Source: Paracoccus laeviglucosivorans (lineage in GTDB: Bacteria > Pseudomonadota > Alphaproteobacteria > Rhodobacterales > Rhodobacteraceae). Taken from it: a DNA stretch of 64,000 bases. Positions within the stretch are counted from its first letter, which is position 1, and every line of letters starts with the position of its first letter. The notes beneath the pieces were generated by a model that was not told where the DNA came from, ran no database searches, and was given only the letters and a program-made list of their open reading frames with translations. The translations under genes were made by a program, and so were the position numbers. The DNA is taken from assembly GCF_900182695.1 (NCBI RefSeq), contig NZ_FXTK01000003.1, positions 62,001 to 126,000 on the forward strand. Reading direction: 5' to 3'. Below, piece by piece: positions 38,463-47,395 of this stretch.

Positions 38463-38486
38463 AGGGCGCGGCTGCGCGCCCTTTCC
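38463..38486 (+). terminator. Hairpin terminator after the KAS gene
   Basis: AGGGCGCG (38463-38470) pairs with CGCGCCCT (38475-38482) around GCTG, followed by TTCC. Placed seven bases after the stop. The downstream T-run is weak. Confidence 0.55.
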
Positions 38487-38502
38487 TAACTGCCAGCAAT
38501 GA

Positions 38503-38859
<357 letters not shown>

Positions 38860-38889
38860 TCCGCCCAAGGCGCATCTGATGCGGATTTG

Positions 38890-39543
38890 TCAGTTCATCG
38901 TCGTTTCGGTCGCCATGATTTTGGCCCGAGGGGCGTGAGCGGACATCACGCAGTCCAGAAAATCATCAAAAATGTCGGCGGCCATCATGGCCGCCGCACG
39001 CTCATCCTGCTGCAGCCAAGGATCGGTCGCACGTTCGATGATGACGATATTGCCGCCCCGGACCAGACAGTGCAGCATCAGGATAAGCTTGGGCACGTCG
39101 GTCTTGGGGTCAAGAATGCCAAGATCGCACATCTCATGAAATTTACGCTCGAAAAGATCCCGCATGGACAGCGTAAAGCGGTGAAGCGCGCTGTCATCGG
39201 CAAAGGTGCCGTTAAGGCCCTGTGTCAGCAGCCGGAAAAGCGTGGGATTGTCGCTGGCCCATTCGCTATAGCTTCGCGCCAGCGAACGAAGCTGCATGTC
39301 TGGCCTTCGCGACGCCGAGCCGATCATCCCCTTGCGTAGGGAATCGTTCAGCAGCACGACCGCGTGGTAAAGCAGCCCTTCGTCCAGGTCTTCCATCGAT
39401 GCGAAGCAATGCTGTGCTGCATCGGGATCGACTTCGGCAATATGGGCAAGCTCGTGAATGGTTCCGGGCAGAACTTCGCCCCGGTCCAACAGCTCTTTCG
39501 CTGTGACGATCAACTTCTGGTATAGGTTTCCCTGTTCCGCCAT
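38890..39543 (-). CDS. TetR-family transcriptional regulator
   Basis: 217 residues. An N-terminal helical DNA-binding region (LYQKLIVTAKELLDRGE, IHELAHIAEVDPDAA) resembles a TetR HTH though with a weaker consensus; the remainder is an all-helical ligand/dimer domain. I favour ATG 39543, preceded by AGGGGCG; ATG 39567 or 39564 would add 7-8 residues. A perfect 12-base dyad lies at 39575-39602 just upstream, likely its own operator. The ligand and regulon are unknown. Confidence 0.65.
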   Translation of the reverse strand: MAEQGNLYQKLIVTAKELLDRGEVLPGTIHELAHIAEVDPDAAQHCFASMEDLDEGLLYHAVVLLNDSLRKGMIGSASRRPDMQLRSLARSYSEWASDNPTLFRLLTQGLNGTFADDSALHRFTLSMRDLFERKFHEMCDLGILDPKTDVPKLILMLHCLVRGGNIVIIERATDPWLQQDERAAAMMAADIFDDFLDCVMSAHAPRAKIMATETTMN

Positions 39544-39574
39544 CTGACGCCCCTGCGTTGGCATCATCAGCGTA

Positions 39575-39602
39575 ACACAGTTCCGCCAATGCGGAACTGT
39601 GT
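39575..39602. promoter_or_regulatory. Perfect inverted repeat, candidate TetR operator
   Basis: ACACAGTTCCGC (39575-39586) and GCGGAACTGTGT (39591-39602) form 12-base arms around CAAT, 8 bases upstream of the farthest possible start of the TetR gene. No T-run follows on either strand, so an operator is favoured over a terminator. It also sits after the typA stop. Confidence 0.6.
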
Positions 39603-39634
39603 ATTTTCAAGGGACAAGCCGGATGCTGAAAAGA

Positions 39635-41455
39635 TCAGCCTTCGCTGCGCGACTGCCGCTTACGCTCATGCGGGTCCAGATAGCGTTTGCGCAGACGAAT
39701 GTTCTTGGGCGTCACTTCGACCAGTTCATCATCGTCGATATAGGCGATGGCCTCTTCCAGCGACATGCGAACCGGGGGCGTCAGGCGGACCGCTTCATCC
39801 GTGCCCGAGGCACGCACGTTGGTCAGCTGCTTGCCCTTCAGCGGGTTCACTTCCAGATCGTTGTCGCGCGAATGCTCGCCGATGATCATGCCCTGATACA
39901 GCTGCTCTTGCGCGCCGATGAAGAACTTGCCGCGATCTTCCAGTTTCCACAGCGCATAGGACACGGACACGCCGTTTTCCATGCTGATCAGCACGCCCTG
40001 ACGGCGACCCTGGATCGGGCCTTTATGCGGTGCCCAGCTGTGGAAGATGCGGTTCAGCACGCCGTTGCCGCGCGTGTCGGTCATGAAATCGCCCTGATAG
40101 CCGATCAGACCGCGCGACGGCACATGGGCCACAATGCGGGTCTTGCCGACGCCTGCGGGCTTCATTTCGACCAGATCGCCCTTACGCTCACCGGTCAGCT
40201 TTTCGATGACGGCGCCGGTATATTCGTCGTCAACATCGATGATAGCTTCTTCGATCGGCTCCATGCGGACGCCGTCTTCTTCCTTGAAGATCACGCGAGG
40301 ACGGCTGATCGACAGCTCGAACCCTTCGCGGCGCATGTTTTCGATCAGCACGCCCATCTGCAATTCGCCGCGACCCGACACGATGAACGCATCGCCGCCG
40401 GGAGTGTCTTCGACCTTGATCGCGACGTTGACCTCGGCTTCTTTCATCAGGCGCTCGCGGATGACGCGGGACTGAACCTTTTTGCCTTCCTGACCAGCCA
40501 GCGGGCTGTCGTTGATGCCAAAGGTCACGCTGATGGTCGGCGGATCAATCGGCTGCGCGGGCAGGGCGGTTTCCACCTCGGGGGCGCAGATCGTGTCTGC
40601 CACGGTGGCTTTTGCCATACCGGCCAGCGTCACGATATCGCCTGCAACGGCTTCGTCGATCGGCGTCTGGGTCAGACCGCGGAACGCCAGCACCTTCGAG
40701 ATACGGAACTGTTCGATCCGCTCGCCGTCGCGCGACAGCGCCTTGACGGTGTCGCCAGCCTTGGCGCGACCGGATTCGACACGGCCCGTCAGCAGACGGC
40801 CCAGGAAGTTGTCCGAACCCAGCGTGGTCGCCAGCATCTGGAAGGGCTCGTCCTGTTTCGCGATCTGCTTGGGCGGCTCGACATGGCGCAGCACCAGATC
40901 GAACAGCGCTGACATGTCCTTGCGCGGGCCGTCCAGCGTCTCGTCGGCCCAGCCACCGATGCCCGAGGCATACAGATGCGGGAAGTCCAGCTGTTCGTCA
41001 TTCGCGCCAAGGTTGGCGAACAGGTCGAAGACCTGATCAAGCGCCTGATCGGGCTCTGCCGCAGGCTTGTCGACCTTGTTCAGGATGACGATGGGCTTCA
41101 GACCCAGCGCCAGCGCCTTCGAGGTCACGAATTTCGTCTGCGGCATCGGGCCTTCGGCCGCATCGACCAGCAGGCAGACGCCATCCACCATCGACAGGAT
41201 CCGCTCGACCTCGCCGCCGAAATCGGCGTGGCCGGGGGTATCGACGATGTTGATGCGGGTGCCTTTCCACTCGACCGAGGTGGCTTTGGCAAGGATGGTG
41301 ATGCCGCGCTCACGCTCGATGTCGTTGCTGTCCATCGCGCGTTCGGCCACGGCCTGATTTTCGCGGAAGGAGCCAGACTGTTTCAGAAGCTGATCAACAA
41401 GAGTGGTCTTGCCGTGGTCAACGTGGGCGATGATCGCAATATTGCGGATGTCCAT
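39635..41455 (-). CDS. typA: Ribosome-associated GTPase TypA/BipA
   Basis: A 606-residue translational GTPase. G1 [16 protein letters not shown]3 [14 protein letters not shown] and NKVDKP (G4) are intact; the C-terminal domain carries [17 protein letters not shown] typical of BipA. It assists 50S assembly, mostly under cold or stress. The start is the ATG at 41455. Its leader is a strong nested hairpin that covers the ribosome site (see the leader entry). Confidence 0.97.
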   Translation of the reverse strand: MDIRNIAIIAHVDHGKTTLVDQLLKQSGSFRENQAVAERAMDSNDIERERGITILAKATSVEWKGTRINIVDTPGHADFGGEVERILSMVDGVCLLVDAAEGPMPQTKFVTSKALALGLKPIVILNKVDKPAAEPDQALDQVFDLFANLGANDEQLDFPHLYASGIGGWADETLDGPRKDMSALFDLVLRHVEPPKQIAKQDEPFQMLATTLGSDNFLGRLLTGRVESGRAKAGDTVKALSRDGERIEQFRISKVLAFRGLTQTPIDEAVAGDIVTLAGMAKATVADTICAPEVETALPAQPIDPPTISVTFGINDSPLAGQEGKKVQSRVIRERLMKEAEVNVAIKVEDTPGGDAFIVSGRGELQMGVLIENMRREGFELSISRPRVIFKEEDGVRMEPIEEAIIDVDDEYTGAVIEKLTGERKGDLVEMKPAGVGKTRIVAHVPSRGLIGYQGDFMTDTRGNGVLNRIFHSWAPHKGPIQGRRQGVLISMENGVSVSYALWKLEDRGKFFIGAQEQLYQGMIIGEHSRDNDLEVNPLKGKQLTNVRASGTDEAVRLTPPVRMSLEEAIAYIDDDELVEVTPKNIRLRKRYLDPHERKRQSRSEG

Positions 41456-41517
41456 AAGAAGCTGGCCTTTAGCTGAAGTTGCGGCCCCCCTACCTTACGG
41501 GGGGCCGAAAGGCCAGC
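41456..41517 (-). promoter_or_regulatory. Structured 5' leader of typA, possible translational switch
   Basis: Directly upstream of the typA ATG, the minus-strand transcript reads a 10-base arm (41508-41517) pairing with 41461-41470, and within it a 9-base arm (41499-41507 with 41482-41490) capped by an 8-base loop. The AAAGG at 41470-41466, the only Shine-Dalgarno-like stretch, lies in the outer arm. Both helices are perfect by eye. No U-run follows. Pairing should lower translation until opened. Function as an RNA thermometer is inference. Confidence 0.55.
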
Positions 41518-41535
41518 ATCAATCGCATCTGGACC

Positions 41536-41610
41536 TTAGCGCAGGCCCAACATGCTGAGGATGAACAGCACGACGACGACAAGGCCGACAAGGTAGATGA
41601 TCGAATTCAT
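41536..41610 (-). CDS. 24-residue membrane microprotein
   Basis: Predicted peptide MNSIIYLVGLVVVVLFILSM-LGLR: a single hydrophobic helix with charged end. ATG 41610 follows AAGGAC; the TAA is at 41536-41538. It is upstream of typA on the same strand, 18 bases before the leader hairpin begins, so it may be co-transcribed. Very short open frames can be chance, but the ribosome site, hydrophobic content and stop are convincing. Similar tiny peptides of this form are frequent in Rhodobacterales, from memory. Confidence 0.6.
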   Translation of the reverse strand: MNSIIYLVGLVVVVLFILSMLGLR

Positions 41611-41714
41611 GGCGCAGTCCTTTTCTGCCGGATCGATTCCGCTTCCGGCTAAGGGGTTACAGTCACTAGCTTAAACCCCGATGCGCAGGCGGGGTTCCCT
41701 GTCGATCCACGCGA

Positions 41715-42143
41715 TCAGCGACCGCGTTGCGCCAATGCCTCGATCATGGGACGGATGCCAGACAGGTCGTAGCCCGCATTTGCAGCAGTGCCCAACAGAT
41801 CATCGGTCGGCTCGGCCCCGGCGCGGGTCAGCGCCCAAAGCACGGTCGAGCGGTTGCCCGAACGGCAATAGGCGATCTTGCGGCCGGGCAGGGCCAGCGC
41901 CTCGGCCTGCGCCTCGACCATCTCGGGGGTGATCTGGCCGGGGTTAAAGGGGATCTCGCGGTATTCCATGCCCGCCGCCTCGGCTGCGGCGCGGATGGCG
42001 TGGCTGTCCATGTCCGGGCCAACCTCGGCATCGGGGCGGTTGTTGATGACGACGCGGATGCCCGCCTCGGCCAGCGCCGGGATTTCCTCGGGCAGGATCT
42101 GGCCCGAGACGACGAGTTCGGGTGAGATTTCGCGCAGGTCCAT
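41715..42143 (-). CDS. TIGR01244-type sulfur transferase/phosphatase domain protein
   Basis: 142 residues of the DUF442/BLH-associated phosphatase-like fold. VVSGQILPEEIPALAEAGIR and the CRSGNRSTVLW loop (Cys nucleophile followed by R) are characteristic. In Bacillus-type blh proteins this domain precedes a metallo-hydrolase; here it is alone. Role unclear, possibly sulfide or persulfide metabolism. Monocistronic between typA leader gene and gph. Confidence 0.82.
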   Translation of the reverse strand: MDLREISPELVVSGQILPEEIPALAEAGIRVVINNRPDAEVGPDMDSHAIRAAAEAAGMEYREIPFNPGQITPEMVEAQAEALALPGRKIAYCRSGNRSTVLWALTRAGAEPTDDLLGTAANAGYDLSGIRPMIEALAQRGR

Positions 42144-42234
42144 GCTGATGCTCCCTTGGGCTGGCCAACTGTTACGCCCTGACGGATCGTTCCCTTTCGC
42201 CGTCCTGTCAAGCGTTCAGCAAGGGCTGACGGGA

Positions 42235-42918
42235 TCAGCTGATCGCCACGGTCTCCTCGACCAGCAGAGGCAATTGGCCATAGTCGTCGAAATTCGCCGT
42301 ATGCAGCATCTGTCCAATCGGGGTTTTACGATAGCCGCGCGTGTAAAGCAGGAATGGCACGGCGGTATTGGCGGCGCATTCCGCATCGAATTCGCTATCG
42401 CCGACATAGACGCCCTTTGGACTATGCGGATCCGCCCCAAGCCCCGTGAAGGCCGCACGCAGCGGGGCGGCATCGGGCTTTTTCTGCGGCATTGAATCGC
42501 CACCGATGATCGCACCGAACAGTCCCGTGATGCCGAAATGATCAAGAATGGCGCGCGTCGGCCCAAGGGGCTTGTTGGTGCATATCCCCAACGGATAGCC
42601 GCGATCCGCCAGCACGGACAGCGCGTCTGCCACATTCGGATAAAGCCGGGTCAGCGCATTCGCATCCTCGTAGCGCGCCATGAAGGCAGCCACCATGTCG
42701 CGATGCGCCTCGACCGGCAGGCCGGTTGCGGCGATCACGCGCCGCCACAGCAGATCGACGCCGCCGCCGATGAAGCCGCGCACCTGATCCAGCGTCAAGG
42801 GCGGAACATTGCGCTGCCGCAGCACCACGTTCACCGTCGCATGGATGTCGGGCGCGCTGTCGATCAACGTGCCATCCAGATCAAAGACCACGGGGCAGGG
42901 GGCGAAGCATGTGTTCAT
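42235..42918 (-). CDS. gph: Phosphoglycolate phosphatase (HAD family)
   Basis: 227 residues. HAD motif I FDLDGTLIDS near the N terminus, motif III KPDAAPLRAAF and motif IV VYVGDSEFDAECAANT are present. It dephosphorylates 2-phosphoglycolate. The ATG directly abuts the stop of the preceding thioredoxin-like gene, so the two form an operon. Confidence 0.9.
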   Translation of the reverse strand: MNTCFAPCPVVFDLDGTLIDSAPDIHATVNVVLRQRNVPPLTLDQVRGFIGGGVDLLWRRVIAATGLPVEAHRDMVAAFMARYEDANALTRLYPNVADALSVLADRGYPLGICTNKPLGPTRAILDHFGITGLFGAIIGGDSMPQKKPDAAPLRAAFTGLGADPHSPKGVYVGDSEFDAECAANTAVPFLLYTRGYRKTPIGQMLHTANFDDYGQLPLLVEETVAIS

Positions 42919-43470
42919 TCAGCACTTCCATTTGATCGAGCAGCCCATCGACGGGACCTGTTCCCGCGGACCCTGCCCGGTTTCGGCGATCTGGATCATC
43001 GCCTCGAAAAGTTCGCGACGTGCATCGGGGGCACCGGCACTGCGGCCCGAGCTATCCAGCCGACCGCGATACTGCAATTCAAGATCGGCGTTATAGCCAA
43101 AGAAATCGGGCGTGCATTCCGCGCCATAAGCCCGCGCCACCGCCTGCGTTTCGTCATAAAGATAGGGAAAGGTGAACCCTAGGCGCTGCGCCAGTGTTTT
43201 CATATGCTCAGGCGCGTCCTGCGGGTATGACACGATGTCATTGGCCGAGATCGCGACAACACCGATGCCATATGCCTGCAGTTCACCTGCATCACGCTGA
43301 ACGCGGTCGATGATCGCCTGCACATAAGGGCAATGGTTGCAGATGAACATGACCAGCGTGCCGCGCGCACCGGCAAGCTCATGCAGGCTGAAAATCCGGC
43401 CGTCTGGATTGGGCAACGAAAAGTCAGAAGCTCTAGCGCCGAAATCGCAGACCGGAGGGCTGACAGCCAT
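42919..43470 (-). CDS. Thioredoxin-fold protein (AhpC/TSA-like, CxxC)
   Basis: 183 residues. ASDFSLPNPDGRIFSLHEL then MFICNHCPYVQAI, giving a C-N-H-C redox motif, and YGAECTPDFFGYNADLEL later. This matches the ResA/AhpC-related cytoplasmic group with the conserved SIKW end. No signal peptide. ATG 43470 follows AAAGGAATTC. Likely peroxide or disulfide reduction; partner unknown. Confidence 0.82.
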   Translation of the reverse strand: MAVSPPVCDFGARASDFSLPNPDGRIFSLHELAGARGTLVMFICNHCPYVQAIIDRVQRDAGELQAYGIGVVAISANDIVSYPQDAPEHMKTLAQRLGFTFPYLYDETQAVARAYGAECTPDFFGYNADLELQYRGRLDSSGRSAGAPDARRELFEAMIQIAETGQGPREQVPSMGCSIKWKC

Positions 43471-43691
43471 GAGAATTCCTTTCAACGCGCCGTATGGATT
43501 GGTTTAACGGTTATGCTTGGTCAGGCCGATGGGTTTGGCTGACAATATGGGCCAAAGTATGATCACCGCGCCGTGAAAATATGCCCATCGCGGACGTGAA
43601 AATGTCAGTTGAATTACATAATCATGGTTATCAATACGACGACTGTCTCCATACCCCGTCATCGGGAAACGCCAGATTTAACGGGAAATTG

Positions 43692-44345
43692 CTATTTCTG
43701 CCGCTGACTGGCAAGGAAAACAGCGCGCTGCGCGTCGAACGCACGCAGATATGCGGGACGCGCTTCGCCGCGTGCCACGTATCGCGCCACAAACGGGAAT
43801 TCGTCCAGCAGCCCCGTGCCGTGCAGCATCCGCAGCACCGTCACCATCAGCAGATCGGCGGCGCTGAAACCACCATCCAGCCAATCCGCATCGCCCAGAT
43901 GATGCGACAAAACCCGCAGACGGTCGCGGATGCGTCCCTCGACCACCACCATGCGGTCGTGGTGCCATGATTTGTCCTGATCGATGATCATGGCGATGTC
44001 GTGGTCAAAGATCGGCGGCTCGACGCTGTTCAGGGCGGCAAACATCCATGCGATGGCGCGGGCGCGCGCGTTCTCCTCGGTCGGAAGCAGCCCCCGATGC
44101 TTCTGCGCGATGTGCAGCACGATCGCGCCGGATTCGAACAGCTGCAGATCGCCTTCTTCATAGGTCGGGATCTGGCCGAACGGGTGCAGCCGCAGATGCG
44201 CCGGAGCCTTCATCGCGGCGAATGAGAGCAGCCGGACGTCATAGGACTGGCCGACCTCCTCAAGCGCCCAGCGGACGCGCATGTCGCGGGCAAGACCCTG
44301 ACCGCCATCCGGGGACGCCTCGAACGCAGTGATCACGGGTTTCAT
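43692..44345 (-). CDS. Glutathione S-transferase family protein
   Basis: 217 residues. The N-terminal thioredoxin domain (MRVRWALEEVGQSYDVRLL and PFGQIPTYEEGDLQLFESGAIV) carries the cis-Pro and the QxxES glutathione contact. The C-terminal helical domain contains WLDGGFSAADLLMVTVL, matching the N-capping box. ATG 44345 follows GGAG. Monocistronic. Substrate unknown. Confidence 0.88.
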   Translation of the reverse strand: MKPVITAFEASPDGGQGLARDMRVRWALEEVGQSYDVRLLSFAAMKAPAHLRLHPFGQIPTYEEGDLQLFESGAIVLHIAQKHRGLLPTEENARARAIAWMFAALNSVEPPIFDHDIAMIIDQDKSWHHDRMVVVEGRIRDRLRVLSHHLGDADWLDGGFSAADLLMVTVLRMLHGTGLLDEFPFVARYVARGEARPAYLRAFDAQRAVFLASQRQK

Positions 44346-44511
44346 GTCATGGCTCCGAGTTGTTCCGGCGGCGTGGTCGATTATGCCCGTCAAATGCGCC
44401 CGCGTCATCCGCTGTCGGAATTGCGGCACAGAACGCCTTGGTTTCCGGCGGCGATCTTGCGGCGGACCGGGGCTTCCCTTACATCAGAAGGAAACCAGAA
44501 AGGACCCGCCC

Positions 44512-44754
44512 ATGGCGATGGAAGCCCAGGACATCGAAGCGCTGATCCGCGCAGCCTTCCCCAAGGCGAGCATCTCGATCACCGATCTTGCAGGCGACGG
44601 CAACCACTATGCCGCCGAGGTGATCGACGAGAGCTTCCGCGGGCTGAATCGCGTTCAGCAGCAGCGCGCGGTCTATGCGGCGCTGCGCGGCAAGATGGAC
44701 GGTCCGAATGGCGAACTGCATGCGCTGGCGCTGACCACAAAGGCGCCGGAATAG
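44512..44754 (+). CDS. BolA family protein
   Basis: 80 residues: IRAAFPKASISITDLAGDGNHYAAEVID and then RGLNRVQQQRAVYAALRGKM, the BolA fold. BolA-like proteins bind glutaredoxin-coordinated [2Fe-2S] clusters; the gene for a CGFS monothiol glutaredoxin follows. ATG 44512 follows AAAGGA. Confidence 0.92.
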   Translation: MAMEAQDIEALIRAAFPKASISITDLAGDGNHYAAEVIDESFRGLNRVQQQRAVYAALRGKMDGPNGELHALALTTKAPE

Positions 44755-44829
44755 CCACAGGATTACCGCGCCGGATGCAGGCCAGACTGGCCGCAGAGCC
44801 TGCGCAATCACAGCAAAAGGAAGACCCCG

Positions 44830-45192
44830 ATGACCGATACGCGGCAGAAGATTCAAGACACCATCGACGCTGCAGATGTGGTGCTGTTCATGAAGGGCAG
44901 CAAGGAAATGCCGCAATGCGGTTTCTCCAGCCGCGTGGCGGGCGTGCTGAACTACATGAATGTCGAATACCGTGACGTGGACGTGCTGAAGGACGCGGAT
45001 ATTCGTCAAGGTATCAAGGACTTCTCGGACTGGCCGACGATCCCGCAGCTTTACGTCAAGGGTGAATTCGTGGGCGGCTGCGATATCGTGACCGAGATGA
45101 CGCTGTCGGGCGAGCTGGACCAGCTACTGGACAAGGCCGGCATCGCCTATGACAAGGATGCGGCCAACAAAATCCGCGAGGCGAACGCCTGA
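44830..45192 (+). CDS. grxD: Monothiol glutaredoxin, Grx4 family
   Basis: 120 residues with the CGFS site (Cys30) and [20 protein letters not shown] for glutathione contact. It coordinates bridging Fe-S clusters with BolA, used in Fe-S trafficking. Ribosome site AAAGGAAG before ATG. Forms a likely unit with the bolA gene. Confidence 0.94.
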   Translation: MTDTRQKIQDTIDAADVVLFMKGSKEMPQCGFSSRVAGVLNYMNVEYRDVDVLKDADIRQGIKDFSDWPTIPQLYVKGEFVGGCDIVTEMTLSGELDQLLDKAGIAYDKDAANKIREANA

Positions 45193-45216
45193 TCCCTGCC
45201 CCGTGCAGGACATCGA

Positions 45217-45243
45217 AAAAGGCCCGCCATTGGCGGGCCTTTT
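45217..45243 (+). terminator. Strong rho-independent terminator after grxD
   Basis: AAAAGGCCCGCC (45217-45228) pairs with GGCGGGCCTTTT (45232-45243) around ATT, with a T-run. Also workable for the convergent minus-strand gene ending at 45253. Confidence 0.85.
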
Positions 45244-45252
45244 GCTTACCTA

Positions 45253-45978
45253 TCAGCGATGCCATGTCTGGTCGTCATCATTCCAGTCGTCATAGCCATC
45301 GTCGAAATCGTCATCCGCATCATCATCCCGGTGCCGCCAGTCCTGAAGCCGCGAGGCAAGCGTAATACCCACCGCGAACGCCCCCAAAAGCGGCGCATAG
45401 GTGCCGATGCCGCCATCACGCGCCGCACCCAGCTTGCGCCCTGCAAGGCTGACGATCTGTGGCGGGATGCCCAGCTTGCGCACCGTATCCTCGCCTATAT
45501 GACGGGTCGCGGAATAGACCCGCGCCTCTGCATGATCGGCCATCCGGTTTGCGCGATAGCTCAGGTCGTCGGCCAACGAGTGAGCGCGGTTTTCGGCTTT
45601 GCCCATGAACTCATCCGCCTTGGCCGACACCCGCCCCAGTGCCGCATCAGCGGCATCCGACACACGGGTGACGGCCGTATTGGCCAACAGGTTCAACTGC
45701 TCCTGCACCTCGGTGCGCAGCTCTTCCGAGCTGGGCGCCCGATGACGTTCCTTGCGGGCCATCATCAACAGGATCACCCCGATCAGCACCAGAACGCCGC
45801 CCATCGCCAACGAGGCGTTCATGGACCCCCATCCCAGATGATGGGCCAGATAGGTCCATAGCGCGGCCAGCAGAAAGCCCGCGCCAAGCAGCATGGCAAC
45901 CCCTGCCCCCGACGCCAGCCCCACCCGGCGCAGCTTGTCCGTCAGGGCAAGCTGCATGTTTCTGGCATAGGCGAACAT
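45253..45978 (-). CDS. Phage holin family (Holin-X) membrane protein
   Basis: 241 residues. Two hydrophobic segments near residues 25-45 and 57-74 (GVAMLLGAGFLLAALWTYL, GGVLVLIGVILLMM), then a helical region with Ala-rich repeats, a further short hydrophobic stretch and an Asp-rich C terminus (DDDADDDFDDGYDDWNDDD). It matches the holin-X/DUF1469-type membrane proteins, usually not real phage holins. Seven bases separate it from the DUF883 gene upstream, so they form an operon. Confidence 0.7.
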   Translation of the reverse strand: MFAYARNMQLALTDKLRRVGLASGAGVAMLLGAGFLLAALWTYLAHHLGWGSMNASLAMGGVLVLIGVILLMMARKERHRAPSSEELRTEVQEQLNLLANTAVTRVSDAADAALGRVSAKADEFMGKAENRAHSLADDLSYRANRMADHAEARVYSATRHIGEDTVRKLGIPPQIVSLAGRKLGAARDGGIGTYAPLLGAFAVGITLASRLQDWRHRDDDADDDFDDGYDDWNDDDQTWHR

Positions 45979-45985
45979 GCCGGGC

Positions 45986-46444
45986 TCAGCGACGTGCGAT
46001 GATCAGGCCAAGCAGGAAACCGACGCCTGCTGCAATCCCAAGGGCCTGAGCGGGATTGCGGCGCACCATGCCGGATACGTCGTCATAGTAATCCTCGGCA
46101 TAGGCGGCGGCTTCACCGGCACGACGCTCGCCTTCGCGATACAGGCGGCGGGCTTCGTCACGGGCATGTTCGGCATATTCGTGGCCGCGTGCACGGGCGT
46201 CATGCAGGTATTCGTTGCCGCGACGGCGCGCGTTCTCGACGAACTCGGCACCTTTTTCGCGGGCGGTATCGACGAATTCGGCACCGCGTGCGCGTGCATT
46301 GTCCAGCGCCTCACCGGCGTCGTCGGCAGCCCGTTGGGCATGGTGGCGCACGTCATCCGCAGCGCGACGGGCTTCACGGCCCACATCATCCGCCGCACGA
46401 CGCGCTTCGGCCTGAAGGTCTTTGTTGGTATCAGAGTTTGCCAT
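45986..46444 (-). CDS. DUF883/ElaB-like membrane-anchored protein with LEA-type 11-mer repeats
   Basis: 152 residues. From residue 13 to 111 nine units of exactly 11 residues follow one another, for example FVDTAREKGAE, FVENARRRGNE, YLHDARARGHE, reminiscent of group 3 LEA proteins. The C-terminal region (NPAQALGIAAGVGFLLGLII) is the conserved DUF883 membrane anchor, and ends in Arg-Arg. ATG 46444 follows AAAGGATGG. ElaB/YqjD proteins dock ribosomes to the membrane; the desiccation-type repeats suggest stress protection as an alternative. The upstream direction is divergent from a sulfotransferase gene. Confidence 0.75.
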   Translation of the reverse strand: MANSDTNKDLQAEARRAADDVGREARRAADDVRHHAQRAADDAGEALDNARARGAEFVDTAREKGAEFVENARRRGNEYLHDARARGHEYAEHARDEARRLYREGERRAGEAAAYAEDYYDDVSGMVRRNPAQALGIAAGVGFLLGLIIARR

Positions 46445-46611
46445 GTTCCATCCTTTCGGGATCGACATTTCGTTCGGGATAGAAACTGCCCAGATTGCGG
46501 ATTGTTCCGGCGGTTGGCGGGAAAACTTCGACATGAACAGTCACCATCGGGGCACGATACCGCCTGCCCGTTTCAGGCGCGAACTTGACCCTGCCAAGCC
46601 GCGGGTAACTG

Positions 46612-47316
46612 ATGTATGGCTGGGCCAATCGCAACAAGATGGAACTGACGGGGACAATGCTGAATTTCGACCACGCCTTTATCATGACCTATGGCCGTTC
46701 AGGTTCGACCTTGCTGCAAGGTTTGCTGAACACGATCCCCGACGCCGAAATTCGCGGTGAAAACGGCAATGCCCTTTTCGTGCTTTTCCTTGCGGTCAGG
46801 GCGCTTCGGCAAAGTCAGGCGCATAGTGCCCCCAGCACCGAGCCGACGCATCCGTGGTATGGCGCAAGCCTGATAGATTATGACAGCTATGAGGCGGGCC
46901 TGATTTCGCAGTTCAAGGCGAATGTCATGCCTCCGTCCCAAGGCCGCAGCCTGACAGGGTTCAAGGAAATCCGCTACCAGACGATGAATTCCAACGATCT
47001 GGGAAAATTCCTGGGCTTTGTTCGCAAGCACTTCCCCCGGACCGCCTTTATCATCAATACCCGCGATCTGGACGAAGTCGTTGCCAGCAATGCGCGCGCC
47101 AAGCATCAGGTGTCCGAAACGCATATCCGCGCCGCCGACGAAAACTTTCGTCACTATGCGCAGGAAAACCCGGATCACGCCTATCACGTGCATTATGACG
47201 ACTACATCGCCGACCCATCGCTATTGGATGGGCTTTTCGAATTCCTGGGTGCGCCGCTGGATCAGGCCGCGGTGACGCAGGCTCTGGCAACCACCCATTC
47301 TGTCCGCACGAAGTGA
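46612..47316 (+). CDS. PAPS-dependent sulfotransferase family protein
   Basis: 234 residues. The 5'-phosphosulfate loop is TYGRSGSTLLQGLLN and the 3'-phosphate region is FIINTRDLDEVVASNARAK; GFKEIRYQ precedes it. The protein is short but includes both PAPS contacts. Start is uncertain among 46612, 46639 and 46657; the GGGGAC before 46657 suggests the shortest. No acceptor enzyme is adjacent. Surface glycan or lipid sulfation is possible. Confidence 0.7.
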   Translation: MYGWANRNKMELTGTMLNFDHAFIMTYGRSGSTLLQGLLNTIPDAEIRGENGNALFVLFLAVRALRQSQAHSAPSTEPTHPWYGASLIDYDSYEAGLISQFKANVMPPSQGRSLTGFKEIRYQTMNSNDLGKFLGFVRKHFPRTAFIINTRDLDEVVASNARAKHQVSETHIRAADENFRHYAQENPDHAYHVHYDDYIADPSLLDGLFEFLGAPLDQAAVTQALATTHSVRTK

Positions 47317-47395
47317 AATCAAGGACGCGGGGCGCATGAAAACGCGCCCTGCCCGACTGTTCAGGCCGTGCCGTAGCGTTCAGTTTTTTGGGTGA

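Noticed and set aside
39635..41455. Antisense 437-codon frame over typA
   Set aside because: Shadow of a conserved GTPase gene.
45253..45978. Prophage lysis gene
   Set aside because: Although called holin-X, there is no endolysin, integrase or phage structural gene nearby; it is a common housekeeping membrane protein family.
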